From Desulfuromonas acetoxidans DSM 684 (GTDB lineage Bacteria > Desulfobacterota > Desulfuromonadia > Desulfuromonadales > Desulfuromonadaceae), in NCBI RefSeq assembly GCF_000167355.1, contig NZ_AAEW02000001.1, positions 124,001-188,000 of the forward strand: a stretch of 64,000 nt of DNA. Direction: 5' to 3'. The position numbers and the translations under genes are program-made. Every line of letters begins with the position of its first letter. Within the stretch, counting starts at the first letter, position 1. This document shows positions 56,969 to 64,000 of this stretch, one piece after another. The notes beneath the pieces were generated by a model, which was not told the origin of the DNA, ran no database searches, and worked only from the letters and a program-made list of their open reading frames with translations.

Positions 56969-57090
56969 TCGACCATTGTATTAAATCATCCCAGCAGAGT
57001 TATCTGCTCACGTCTGAAGACAGTAGCGCCCGAGACGAATCTCTCGTTAAGGGCTTTGAGCTCACCGTTGTTTCCCCCTGAGCACCGCCG
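56937..57090 (-). ncRNA. Candidate small structured RNA ending in an orphan terminator
   Basis: On the minus strand there is no gene between the convergent flavoprotein (ends 56871) and the divergent GGDEF gene (57256), yet a strong terminator lies at 56937-56968. Upstream of it several hairpins can form: GCTCA...TGAGC (about 57056-57079), GCCC...GGGC enclosing CGAGAGATTCGTCTCG (57028-57054), GTCTTCAGAC (57012-57021) and GCAGATAACTCTGC (56994-57007). This order of stems with a final poly-U is what a trans-acting or structured small RNA would show. I do not recognise an Rfam family, and no promoter is certain. Confidence 0.45.
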
Positions 57091-57255
57091 GAAAAATTAA
57101 TTACCGCAAACAGGAAAAAACCCATACATTCCACACCAGAAATCTATAACTATTTAATTTTAGACATTTTTTTCAACACAAACACCTTCTCTTTCCTTTG
57201 CAACCCTTCCCACAGAATGATAATATTTAAATAATTAAACCCCAACGGATTTCCC

Positions 57256-58836
57256 ATGTCTATACGTTCTAAAATCATTGCTCTGGTCATTTTTCTGCAA
57301 CTCATCCTGACCATCACCATGGGCAGCCTTTTTCTTCACGAGCACTCCAGCCATGAACAGGACACCCTGAACCATATTGGTAAAAATCTTAAAAACAACC
57401 TACTGCGTGAAAACCACGAAACGGAAACACTCTACCCGGCTCGGCTCAAAAAATTTGTGTCAACCACTGCCGGCCTCATAGCGGCATTCAGCCACAACAA
57501 CCAAGCTGTATTAGCTCAACTATCGCAACGCAAGCTTGCCGAGCTCCGCCAGGAAGACCCAGCATTTTCAGCCATTGCCTTTATTGCAAAAAATGGAAAC
57601 GTCATCTACCACACAACGGATCCGGCACGCATCGGCGACAATGTGGGTCATGTCCCGTTTGCAAAAGACTCCCTCGAAAACAGAAAACCCATCAATGGTC
57701 TTGTGCTTTCACTTGGCGGACTGGCTTATCGCTTCAGTTACCCTGTGTACCAGTCGGAACGCTATCTTGGTATCATTGTTTTTGCCGTCAAACCAACACG
57801 AGCTCTTGAACTGGCATCACAGGATTTCGGCGTTTGCTGTGGCATTTTTATCAACAACCGCTTTGTTGACAGACTGCAAAAAGAGGAGAGGTTTTCAAGA
57901 GAGGATAAAACGCTGATCACATCCACCGGAAGATGTTTTACCAACAGGGCATTTTTGGAGAAATTCCCTCTGGTGGCCACAGCACAGGCATTTAAGCTCC
58001 AACACCAGAGCTATCAAAAATTCCCCGCAATCCCCATCAAAAACTACCGTGGATCCGTCATCGGTGAAATTCAGGCAATGCTGAACACGACAGGCCTTGA
58101 GGAATCTTTTGAGCGCTCACTGTACCATTCAGCCCTGATCTGTTTAGGGGTTTTCATCATCACCATCATTGTTCTGCATGCCGGCACCGGGTTCTTTTTA
58201 CAGCGGGTCAAACAACTCCAAAGCCAGCTCGAAACCAAAGTTTTCCGCCGCACCCAGGCGTTACAAACTCTCAACGAGAAACTTTCTCAGGAGATCCGTG
58301 AGCGAAAACGCTCGCAAAAGGCACTTCAGAAAATGAGTGAAAACGACATGTTGACCAACATCTACAACCGCCGCAAATTTAATACCTACTTTAGTCGCGA
58401 ATGGGATGCGGCGTTGCGGGAGAAACGGGTTGTTTCATTATTGATGATCGATATTGATTACTTCAAAAACTACAACGACCATTATGGCCATCTAGCCGGA
58501 GATGATGCTTTGATCGCGGTGGCGGCAACCCTGAAGAACAAATTGACACGCCCGCGCGATTTTGTCGCCCGCTATGGCGGTGAGGAATTCGTTTGCCTAC
58601 TACCGGAAACATCCATGGACGCAGCAATTTACCTTGCTGAAAAGTTGCGTCTGGAAATCCAGAAGCTTAACTATGTTCATGAATATTCTGTTGCAGCAGG
58701 CCACATCACCATCAGCGTGGGCGTGGCAAGTGCTATCCCGACAGCAGGGCAAGCAAAGGAGGATCTTATTGACCAGGCCGACAAGGCTCTATACCGGGCT
58801 AAAGAGGCCGGGCGCAATTGCACAAAAGCCGTTTAA
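57256..58836 (+). CDS. Membrane diguanylate cyclase with periplasmic Cache-like sensor
   Basis: A 526-residue protein: TM1 at about 7-27, periplasmic Cache-type sensor (about 30-290; IAFIAKNGNVIYHTTDPARI), TM2 at about 294-316, a coiled-coil linker (LQSQLETKVFRRTQALQTLN) and GGDEF (about 355-520). The active site is RYGGEEF, substrate residues are in YFKNYNDHYGHLAGD, and RPRD is an intact I-site. The signal is unknown. It is convergent with another GGDEF gene 11 bases downstream. Confidence 0.92.
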   Translation: MSIRSKIIALVIFLQLILTITMGSLFLHEHSSHEQDTLNHIGKNLKNNLLRENHETETLYPARLKKFVSTTAGLIAAFSHNNQAVLAQLSQRKLAELRQEDPAFSAIAFIAKNGNVIYHTTDPARIGDNVGHVPFAKDSLENRKPINGLVLSLGGLAYRFSYPVYQSERYLGIIVFAVKPTRALELASQDFGVCCGIFINNRFVDRLQKEERFSREDKTLITSTGRCFTNRAFLEKFPLVATAQAFKLQHQSYQKFPAIPIKNYRGSVIGEIQAMLNTTGLEESFERSLYHSALICLGVFIITIIVLHAGTGFFLQRVKQLQSQLETKVFRRTQALQTLNEKLSQEIRERKRSQKALQKMSENDMLTNIYNRRKFNTYFSREWDAALREKRVVSLLMIDIDYFKNYNDHYGHLAGDDALIAVAATLKNKLTRPRDFVARYGGEEFVCLLPETSMDAAIYLAEKLRLEIQKLNYVHEYSVAAGHITISVGVASAIPTAGQAKEDLIDQADKALYRAKEAGRNCTKAV

Positions 58837-58847
58837 GCGGTGCGCAT

Positions 58848-59783
58848 TCAAGCCTCGGCGTCGAGCCAACCTGTTTTAGCTTGACAGCGTGTTGCTTTTT
58901 CGACTCGGTTCCGCCCCTGGTGTTTTGCTTCATAAAGAGCCAGATCCGCCCATTCGATCAGTTGCTCGGCCGTCACATTCTGACGGTCTTCAACGATATG
59001 GGTCGAACAGACACCAAGGCTGACGGTTACCTGCGGCGGGCCCTGGAGCTCATTGGCGGGGATGGTTTCAATCAAGTTGCGCACCCGTTCTGCTGCGGCA
59101 TAGGCTTCCGTCGCCGTTAAACCAGGCAGAATCACGGCAAACTCCTCGCCCCCATACCGGCACGGGATATCCAATTCGCGCAGGCTGCCGGCAATGCGGT
59201 TGGAAACCGCCTTGAGAACATGATCCCCCACCTGATGTCCGTAGCTGTCATTGACGCGTTTAAAATAATCAATATCGAGAATCACCAGACCAAAGGGGAT
59301 CGACTGCCGCTTGAAACGGGCTAATTCCACCTGGATCGCCCGATCAAACGCTTTGCGATTACACAATCCAGTGAGGGAATCTTCCATCATCGTCTGACTC
59401 ATGCTCTGCTTGTCCTGCGACAAACGTTTAATCTCACGTTTGCCAGCCACTGCAATCTTCAATCTGGCAGCAATTTCAGACAGATCCATTTCAAACGCCA
59501 GGCAATCAGAGCAACCTAGCTCAAGAACCTCCGCACGACTCGGATCATTTAACGAGGAAAGGTAGACAACGGGAATGCCGCGCGAAATCGAACTCAAGTG
59601 CAGATTGAGGTAAACCTGTTGTTTCTGGTCCACACCGGCAACAACAATAAAGATATCGCAATCATCAATACCGATAATTGCCGTCGGGCTGACAATCTTC
59701 ACCTCAGTCAACACATCGATCTGACTGAGAAGAAAGGCGATCTCCTCACGTCTGTGTTTAACGCAAAACACCAGAGCTTTCAT
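58848..59783 (-). CDS. GGDEF protein with degenerate receiver-like N-terminus
   Basis: Start chosen at ATG 59783 after GGAG; the longer reading uses a TTG. The 311-residue protein has an alpha/beta N-terminal domain (about 1-115) resembling a response-regulator receiver, but the phospho-acceptor position in CDIFIVVAGVD is Val and the conserved Lys is absent, so it is a pseudo-receiver. The GGDEF domain (about 140-305) has RYGGEEF, YFKRVNDSYGHQVGD and the I-site RELD. There is no membrane segment. It is convergent with the preceding Cache-GGDEF gene. Confidence 0.85.
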   Translation of the reverse strand: MKALVFCVKHRREEIAFLLSQIDVLTEVKIVSPTAIIGIDDCDIFIVVAGVDQKQQVYLNLHLSSISRGIPVVYLSSLNDPSRAEVLELGCSDCLAFEMDLSEIAARLKIAVAGKREIKRLSQDKQSMSQTMMEDSLTGLCNRKAFDRAIQVELARFKRQSIPFGLVILDIDYFKRVNDSYGHQVGDHVLKAVSNRIAGSLRELDIPCRYGGEEFAVILPGLTATEAYAAAERVRNLIETIPANELQGPPQVTVSLGVCSTHIVEDRQNVTAEQLIEWADLALYEAKHQGRNRVEKATRCQAKTGWLDAEA

Positions 59784-60077
59784 GGCGGGGTACTCCAAGC
59801 CGGTTTTAACATATCAATAGAAACCTCACTTCCAATGTACTCCCCGCCTCAGCTCTAATCAAGAGATAATTCTTCATTTGCTCTTCCGCCATAAATCCGG
59901 AAAACGCTTAATGGTTTCAAACAAATAGGACACTTTTCAACAAGCGAAATCCATCAAGAGATTCCAACTTCGCGCCTGGATGACACGAACAGTTAACCCC
60001 CTTTTAAATAAGCTCTTTTTCGTTGTTCCCACCCCAAAAAGGTGCGATCAGGAAGATGGACACGAAAGAATAAGACG

Positions 60078-60380
60078 ATGACTTTTGGGCGCAAAGATAT
60101 TCTTCGCTACCAACTTCGTGATGCAGCGATATATTGGCTGATTCTGCCCGGTTTCGTTCTTAGTGTGGGCGCTCTTTGTGACAGATTATTGCACTGGTCA
60201 GGCTTTGGATTAACGCCTGCCATTATTGCAACAGGCCTGCACCTCATCGCTCTTGGCAGCTTGGTGGTTTCAGCAGCCATGCGGGTTTTCTTCCAGCATT
60301 GGCCGAGAAACAGGCCGAGATCGTCTAACCGTTGTGGAGATGGTGTTTTTTCATCAGATCATAAAAAGTCGGTCGGCTGA
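60078..60380 (+). CDS. Short membrane protein, possibly the truncated start of a methyltransferase-like gene
   Basis: From ATG 60078 the frame encodes 100 residues with two hydrophobic helices (IYWLILPGFVLSVGALCDRL and ATGLHLIALGSLVVSAAM). The first 70 residues look like a real membrane protein start, perhaps of the isoprenylcysteine-methyltransferase type. The last 19 codons or so run through the 3' end of prsR on the other strand, and this tail is not hydrophobic or recognisable. The gene may have lost its 3' part when prsR came to lie next to it. The ribosome-binding site is weak. Confidence 0.4.
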   Translation: MTFGRKDILRYQLRDAAIYWLILPGFVLSVGALCDRLLHWSGFGLTPAIIATGLHLIALGSLVVSAAMRVFFQHWPRNRPRSSNRCGDGVFSSDHKKSVG

Positions 60381-61695
60381 CACCCAGCTCTTCTGACGCC
60401 TTGGCAACATTTCCATCATGATTTTTCAGACAGGCAACCAGCATATCCCGTTCCAGCCGGTCACGTGCCTCCTTCAAGGTTAAGCCGTGTGTCGAAAATT
60501 CGTGTTCCGGGGCTGCTTTATCTTCAAACCCAAGATCGCAAGGTTCCAGTACCGGACCATCCGCCAACAGAATGGCCCGTTTCACCTTGTTCTCCAGCTC
60601 CCGAACATTTCCCGGCCAGGAATATTCCTTTAACGCATGCTCAGCCGCAGAGCTGTATCCCTTGATTTTTTTAGAAAATTCCGTGACATAGCGGTTAAGA
60701 AAAAAGTTGGCCAACAAACAAATATCATCACTGCGATCACGTAATGGCGGCAGATCGATGGTAATGACGCCAATCCGGTAATACAGATCTTCACGAAAAT
60801 CGCCCCGCTCAATCGCTTGCTCAATATCAACATTGGTTGCCGCCACAATACGGGAGTCAACGACAATTTCATCCCGGCCACCAACGCGTTGGATGGTCTT
60901 TTCCTGAAGAAAACGCAACAGTTTCACCTGCAACGGCAAGGGCAGTTCGCCAATTTCATCAAGAAAAAGTGTGCCTTCATGGGCATATTCGACTTTGCCT
61001 TTTACCTGGCCGACAGCGCCGGTAAATGCGCCCTTCTCATGGCCGAACAACTCGGCCTCAAGCAAATTTTCCGGAATCGCGCCACAGTTGATCGGAATCA
61101 GCTCGCCCTTGTTGCGCAAACTCTGGGCATGAATCGCTTTGGCAACCAGCTCTTTGCCAGTACCGTTTTCGCCAAGAATCAAAACCGGAATATCTGCTGA
61201 TGCGATCTTGCGAATGGTGGTAAACACCTCTTCCATCTGCGGACATTGGCCAAGAATCCCATGCAGGTTGCTGAGTTCGGACGACGAAGCTGTCTGCAGA
61301 CGGTGGTTTTCCGTCTCCAGTGCCGCCAGTTGAAAGGCGCGCTGCAAGATAATTTTCAACTCAGCGAGATCAATGGGTTTGCGATAAAAATCATACGCAC
61401 CCAACTTCACGGCCTTCAAGGCGTTGTTGCGATCTTCATTTCCGGAGAGAACGACCACTTTGGTGTCCGGCTGCTGATGGAGAATCTCCTCCAAACAACG
61501 CAGCCCCTCTGTGGCACCATCGACATCAGGTGGCAAACCGAGATCCAGAGTCACCACCTTGGGCCTATGTTTGTTGAACAGTTTCAGGGCGCCACCAACA
61601 TCTTCTGCCAGCAGAACGTCATAATCTTTATTCAGCCCCCATTTCAACTGCTTACAAATTTCTGAGCTATCATCAACGATGAGTAATTTGTCCAC
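60325..61695 (-). CDS. prsR: PrsR: PEP-CTERM-type sigma-54-dependent response regulator
   Basis: A 456-residue NtrC-type regulator: receiver (about 1-120, VTLDLGLP with phospho-Asp, KPIDL), sigma-54 AAA+ domain (about 145-375; GENGTGKELVA Walker A, GAFTGA in GHEKGAFTGAVGQ, FLDEIGELP Walker B) and a C-terminal Fis-type HTH (ELGVSRPTFYDLMKKHHL). The long receiver insert (PPDVDGATEGLRCLEE) and the overall match fit the PrsR subfamily that pairs with PrsK and controls exopolysaccharide/PEP-CTERM genes. It lies 46 bases after prsK. No PEP-CTERM or exosortase genes are within the window. Confidence 0.88.
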   Translation of the reverse strand: MDKLLIVDDSSEICKQLKWGLNKDYDVLLAEDVGGALKLFNKHRPKVVTLDLGLPPDVDGATEGLRCLEEILHQQPDTKVVVLSGNEDRNNALKAVKLGAYDFYRKPIDLAELKIILQRAFQLAALETENHRLQTASSSELSNLHGILGQCPQMEEVFTTIRKIASADIPVLILGENGTGKELVAKAIHAQSLRNKGELIPINCGAIPENLLEAELFGHEKGAFTGAVGQVKGKVEYAHEGTLFLDEIGELPLPLQVKLLRFLQEKTIQRVGGRDEIVVDSRIVAATNVDIEQAIERGDFREDLYYRIGVITIDLPPLRDRSDDICLLANFFLNRYVTEFSKKIKGYSSAAEHALKEYSWPGNVRELENKVKRAILLADGPVLEPCDLGFEDKAAPEHEFSTHGLTLKEARDRLERDMLVACLKNHDGNVAKASEELGVSRPTFYDLMKKHHLHNG

Positions 61696-61741
61696 GAAAT
61701 GTCCTTATCTTTTTTCGTTTCCCCCTCGAGGAAAACACAAC

Positions 61742-63787
61742 TTACATCTCAACAGGCAACCACAGGGTGAATGTTGAGCCAACCCCGGGCTCGCTTTGCA
61801 CCTCAATGCGACCGCCATGTCCTTCAATAACCTGACGGCATTGATACAAGCCAATCCCCATCCCCTTTTTTTTCGTCGTTTCAAACGGTTTGAACAGTCG
61901 CTGGCGAATAAATACCTCACTCATGCCTGCTCCATGGTCCGTAACACGGATAAACGCCTGCTCGTCCCGGCCTACCTCAACCTCGATCGGCGCCTGGTCT
62001 GTCGAAGCTTCGCGGGCATTATGAAGCAGGTTAAGCAACACCTTGTCCACCTCAGCGCTATCGGCCCTGACGATGACGGCAGATCCACGAATCTGCACCG
62101 CAGAGTGACCGGACTGCTCAACGGCCCGTTGCGACAACGTCAGAAGGTCCGTGTCCGTGAATTCCAGGGTGGGCTGGCGTTTGACATTCTGCAACCGGAC
62201 AATGAGCCTGTTCATATTGTTCACAGTGTTGTCCAGTGTTTCAAACATATCCGCCCGAAACTCGGCATCATCAATATAATCGCGGGCATTATCAACAACC
62301 AGAGCCAGGCTGGACACAAGATTTTTAAGATCATGAATAACAAAGGTCGAAACACGACCGATGGCCGCCATCTCATTGGCGGCGACCAAGTCCGCGTACA
62401 GCTTCCGACTCAGCAGCACGCCAATCGCTTGGTGTGACAGCGTTTTCATCAGGTCGAAATCTTCGTAGGTCAGCGGGTCACCGTCGTAAACCCGTTCACC
62501 CAGCGCAATAACCCCTTCGATCCGTTGCTGAAAACACAATGGAACTAAAAACTTACACCCCTTTTGATGGAGGCTGGCCCAATCTTCGGTCAAGGTCGTG
62601 CGGTTTTCGCCCAGATCAACCACCCAATTGTCTTGTCGCATACGTGATTCTTCTGGAAGCCCCTCTCCTGGTGACAAGTGACTCATATCCATCTCGTGCT
62701 GAGCACTGCATAAGAATCGACCACTCTGCTGATCACGGAGAAACAAGGCAGCACCACGTAACGAAAATGTTTCGGCAAAAAAGGCCAGAATTCCCGCCTC
62801 AAGTTCTTCACGATTTTTCGCTTCAGCGAGTCGGGTGGTGAAATGAAGCCATTCATTGCGATAATCGTATTTTTTCTGATAAAAATTCTTGTGCAGCACG
62901 ACCTGAATCCGCCGCCGAACCCGTTCGGAAAGAAACAGCACCACCAGCAACACACCGGAAAAGACAGCCAGAGCGACAATAATCGTCCGATTTTGTGTCA
63001 CATCAAGATAACGAACACCGGTGCCAAACAACCCCAGGCCGATCAGATAGATCCCTACAACCAGAAACACCACGGAGCGATAGGCCACATGGCGTGACAC
63101 CTCAATGCGCATCACTTCGCCGCGATACAAGCGACTGTAGGTCATAAAGCCAAGGGCCAGGATCACACTGGCCGTGCGGACCGGAATCAGGTTCATATCC
63201 AGCGATCGATACAAAAGCGCCTGACTGTAGTGAATCACCAAAACGGCCAGGATCAACCCCGCACCGACAATTTCAAACTTGGCCCGCCAGCGATCCGGTC
63301 GCGACAAGGAGACATAGGTGCGTTCGAGATGGAACAGGCCGACAACCAGTGCACACATCAGCAAGACATAAAACAGATGACCTTGGGAACGCAGGAAGAG
63401 GATTCTCTCGTCGACAAAATCCGGAGAGTAAAACAACTCCAAGGGCGATAGAAAAAGAGCAATTGCGGGAAAAAACAGCATCGCAGCAAGCAGCAACTTC
63501 GACCGGGAGGAAACGTGCCCCTGCTGCCACTGGTGTGCATAGGTAAGGCTGAAAAACAACCACGTGAAAGGCAGGCTGGCTTCGGCAACAAGCCCCATCT
63601 TCTTCCAGCGCATCAAATCAGCGGGTTCAAGGAAGACGAGCAGGTCACTGATCTCCAGAACAACACAAGCCAAAAGCCCCATAAATAAGGCAATGGTCGC
63701 GGTCTGCCAACGCCCACGCAGCAAGACAACCAGCACGTAGATCACGGCAAGACTGATGACTGTAGTTGATAGAATCGGTTGCAGCAT
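61742..63787 (-). CDS. prsK: PrsK: PEP-CTERM-type membrane sensor histidine kinase
   Basis: A 681-residue kinase. The first 300 residues hold about eight TM helices, followed by a GAF domain (about 310-470; GAALFLRDQQSGRFLCSAQH), a phospho-acceptor helix with STFVIHDLKNLVSSLALVVD (His about 497) and a HATPase_c domain (LLNLLHNAREAS, KKKGMGIGLYQCRQVIEGHG). The IHDLKN H-box and the multi-TM input are typical of PrsK. It is followed by prsR on the same strand with 46 bases between, and the pair should control sigma-54-dependent promoters, probably of extracellular polysaccharide genes. Confidence 0.88.
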   Translation of the reverse strand: MLQPILSTTVISLAVIYVLVVLLRGRWQTATIALFMGLLACVVLEISDLLVFLEPADLMRWKKMGLVAEASLPFTWLFFSLTYAHQWQQGHVSSRSKLLLAAMLFFPAIALFLSPLELFYSPDFVDERILFLRSQGHLFYVLLMCALVVGLFHLERTYVSLSRPDRWRAKFEIVGAGLILAVLVIHYSQALLYRSLDMNLIPVRTASVILALGFMTYSRLYRGEVMRIEVSRHVAYRSVVFLVVGIYLIGLGLFGTGVRYLDVTQNRTIIVALAVFSGVLLVVLFLSERVRRRIQVVLHKNFYQKKYDYRNEWLHFTTRLAEAKNREELEAGILAFFAETFSLRGAALFLRDQQSGRFLCSAQHEMDMSHLSPGEGLPEESRMRQDNWVVDLGENRTTLTEDWASLHQKGCKFLVPLCFQQRIEGVIALGERVYDGDPLTYEDFDLMKTLSHQAIGVLLSRKLYADLVAANEMAAIGRVSTFVIHDLKNLVSSLALVVDNARDYIDDAEFRADMFETLDNTVNNMNRLIVRLQNVKRQPTLEFTDTDLLTLSQRAVEQSGHSAVQIRGSAVIVRADSAEVDKVLLNLLHNAREASTDQAPIEVEVGRDEQAFIRVTDHGAGMSEVFIRQRLFKPFETTKKKGMGIGLYQCRQVIEGHGGRIEVQSEPGVGSTFTLWLPVEM

Positions 63788-63931
63788 GAACCACCCCTCA
63801 GGGCTGATAAAAATTCAAAACGCAGACAGGCGCGCCATGAGGCGCTCCTGATCACATACAAGCATACCGTCTAATTGTGATTTCCAAAGGGGATCGGGCT
63901 GAAAACAGCGGTGTTACCATGCAGCATGTCT

Positions 63932-64000
63932 CTATTGCGGCAAAACGGCTTTGATCTTCGGATAGAAATCACGCACAAATTGTTCGACAGCAGATGAAGA
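63932..64000 (-). CDS. C-terminal end of an unidentified protein (runs off window)
   Basis: Only the last 22 codons and a TAG stop are inside the window (ending EQFVRDFYPKIKAVLPQ). The strand and the 144-base gap to prsK suggest a gene upstream of prsK, possibly in the same functional group. Too little is present to name a family. Confidence 0.5.
   Translation of the reverse strand, partial: SSSAVEQFVRDFYPKIKAVLPQ

Overview
This 64 kb window looks like chromosomal DNA of a free-living Gram-negative delta-type bacterium, most likely a member of the Desulfuromonadales (Desulfuromonas/Pelobacter-like). The pointers are the PEP-CTERM-type two-component pair PrsK/PrsR, a chemoreceptor with a CxxCH haem site in its periplasmic domain, the very high density of c-di-GMP and two-component signalling genes, moderate GC, and no long horizontally acquired block apart from one small AT-rich insert. 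The assignment is an inference; there is no rRNA in the window.

Layout. 1-4820 (minus): an overlapping operon of hybrid sensor kinase, MerA/Lpd-like flavin reductase and DUF547 protein. 4974-5717: a Fic-fold protein with a degraded active site. 5779-11208 (minus): tautomerase, Rad50/SbcC, Mre11/SbcD and a DUF2779 (Cas4/RecB-like) nuclease, i.e. a DNA-end-processing cluster. 11325-14617 (minus): the conserved trio of aspartyl-type zinc protease, inactive transglutaminase with 7 TM segments, and RimK-like ligase. 15097-15795 MgtC/SapB; 15998-17632 ABC-F ATPase. 17633-19331: an AT-rich insert with an intact Fic protein, a 70-bp tandem repeat and a second copy of the ABC-F gene's 3' end. 19433-21088: a lipoprotein built of about ten 46-residue repeats. 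21185-22770: a diguanylate cyclase behind a GEMM (c-di-GMP-I type) riboswitch and terminator. 23178-23774: tRNA-Ser(CGA) and tadA. 23890-27760: cNMP-binding protein, Cache-GGDEF protein, YeiE-like LysR regulator and YeiH. 27842-29782 haem-type chemoreceptor. 29962-32184: a fluoride-riboswitch operon (CLC antiporter plus nitroreductase). 32207-35249: acyl-CoA synthetase and MFS exporter. 35519-38976: sensor kinase coupled to an exported ATP-dependent DNA ligase. 39592-40958 thioesterase and queF. 41216-48101: a complete moxR/DUF58/bat operon. 48120-50438 GGDEF-EAL protein; 50757-52412 PanP-type decarboxylase; 52919-54739 an ammonium transporter fused to GGDEF; 54985-56871 small periplasmic coiled-coil protein and CoA-disulfide-reductase-like enzyme; 56937-57090 a candidate small RNA; 57256-59783 two more GGDEF proteins; 60325-63787 prsR and prsK.

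How it works together. Six GGDEF proteins lie in this window. All six keep the aspartate expected of true c-di-GMP synthases and five of six keep the RxxD product-inhibition site, so this is a dense c-di-GMP input node; one of them is itself under a GEMM riboswitch. The most interesting items are the Amt-GGDEF fusion, the riboswitch-controlled cyclase, the fluoride operon with a nitroreductase, the Fic insert that rebuilds the 3' end of its target gene, the repeat lipoprotein beside it, the orphan terminator with a multi-stem RNA at about 57.0 kb, and the 25-unit (QQD) GATC-rich array inside a Bat protein.
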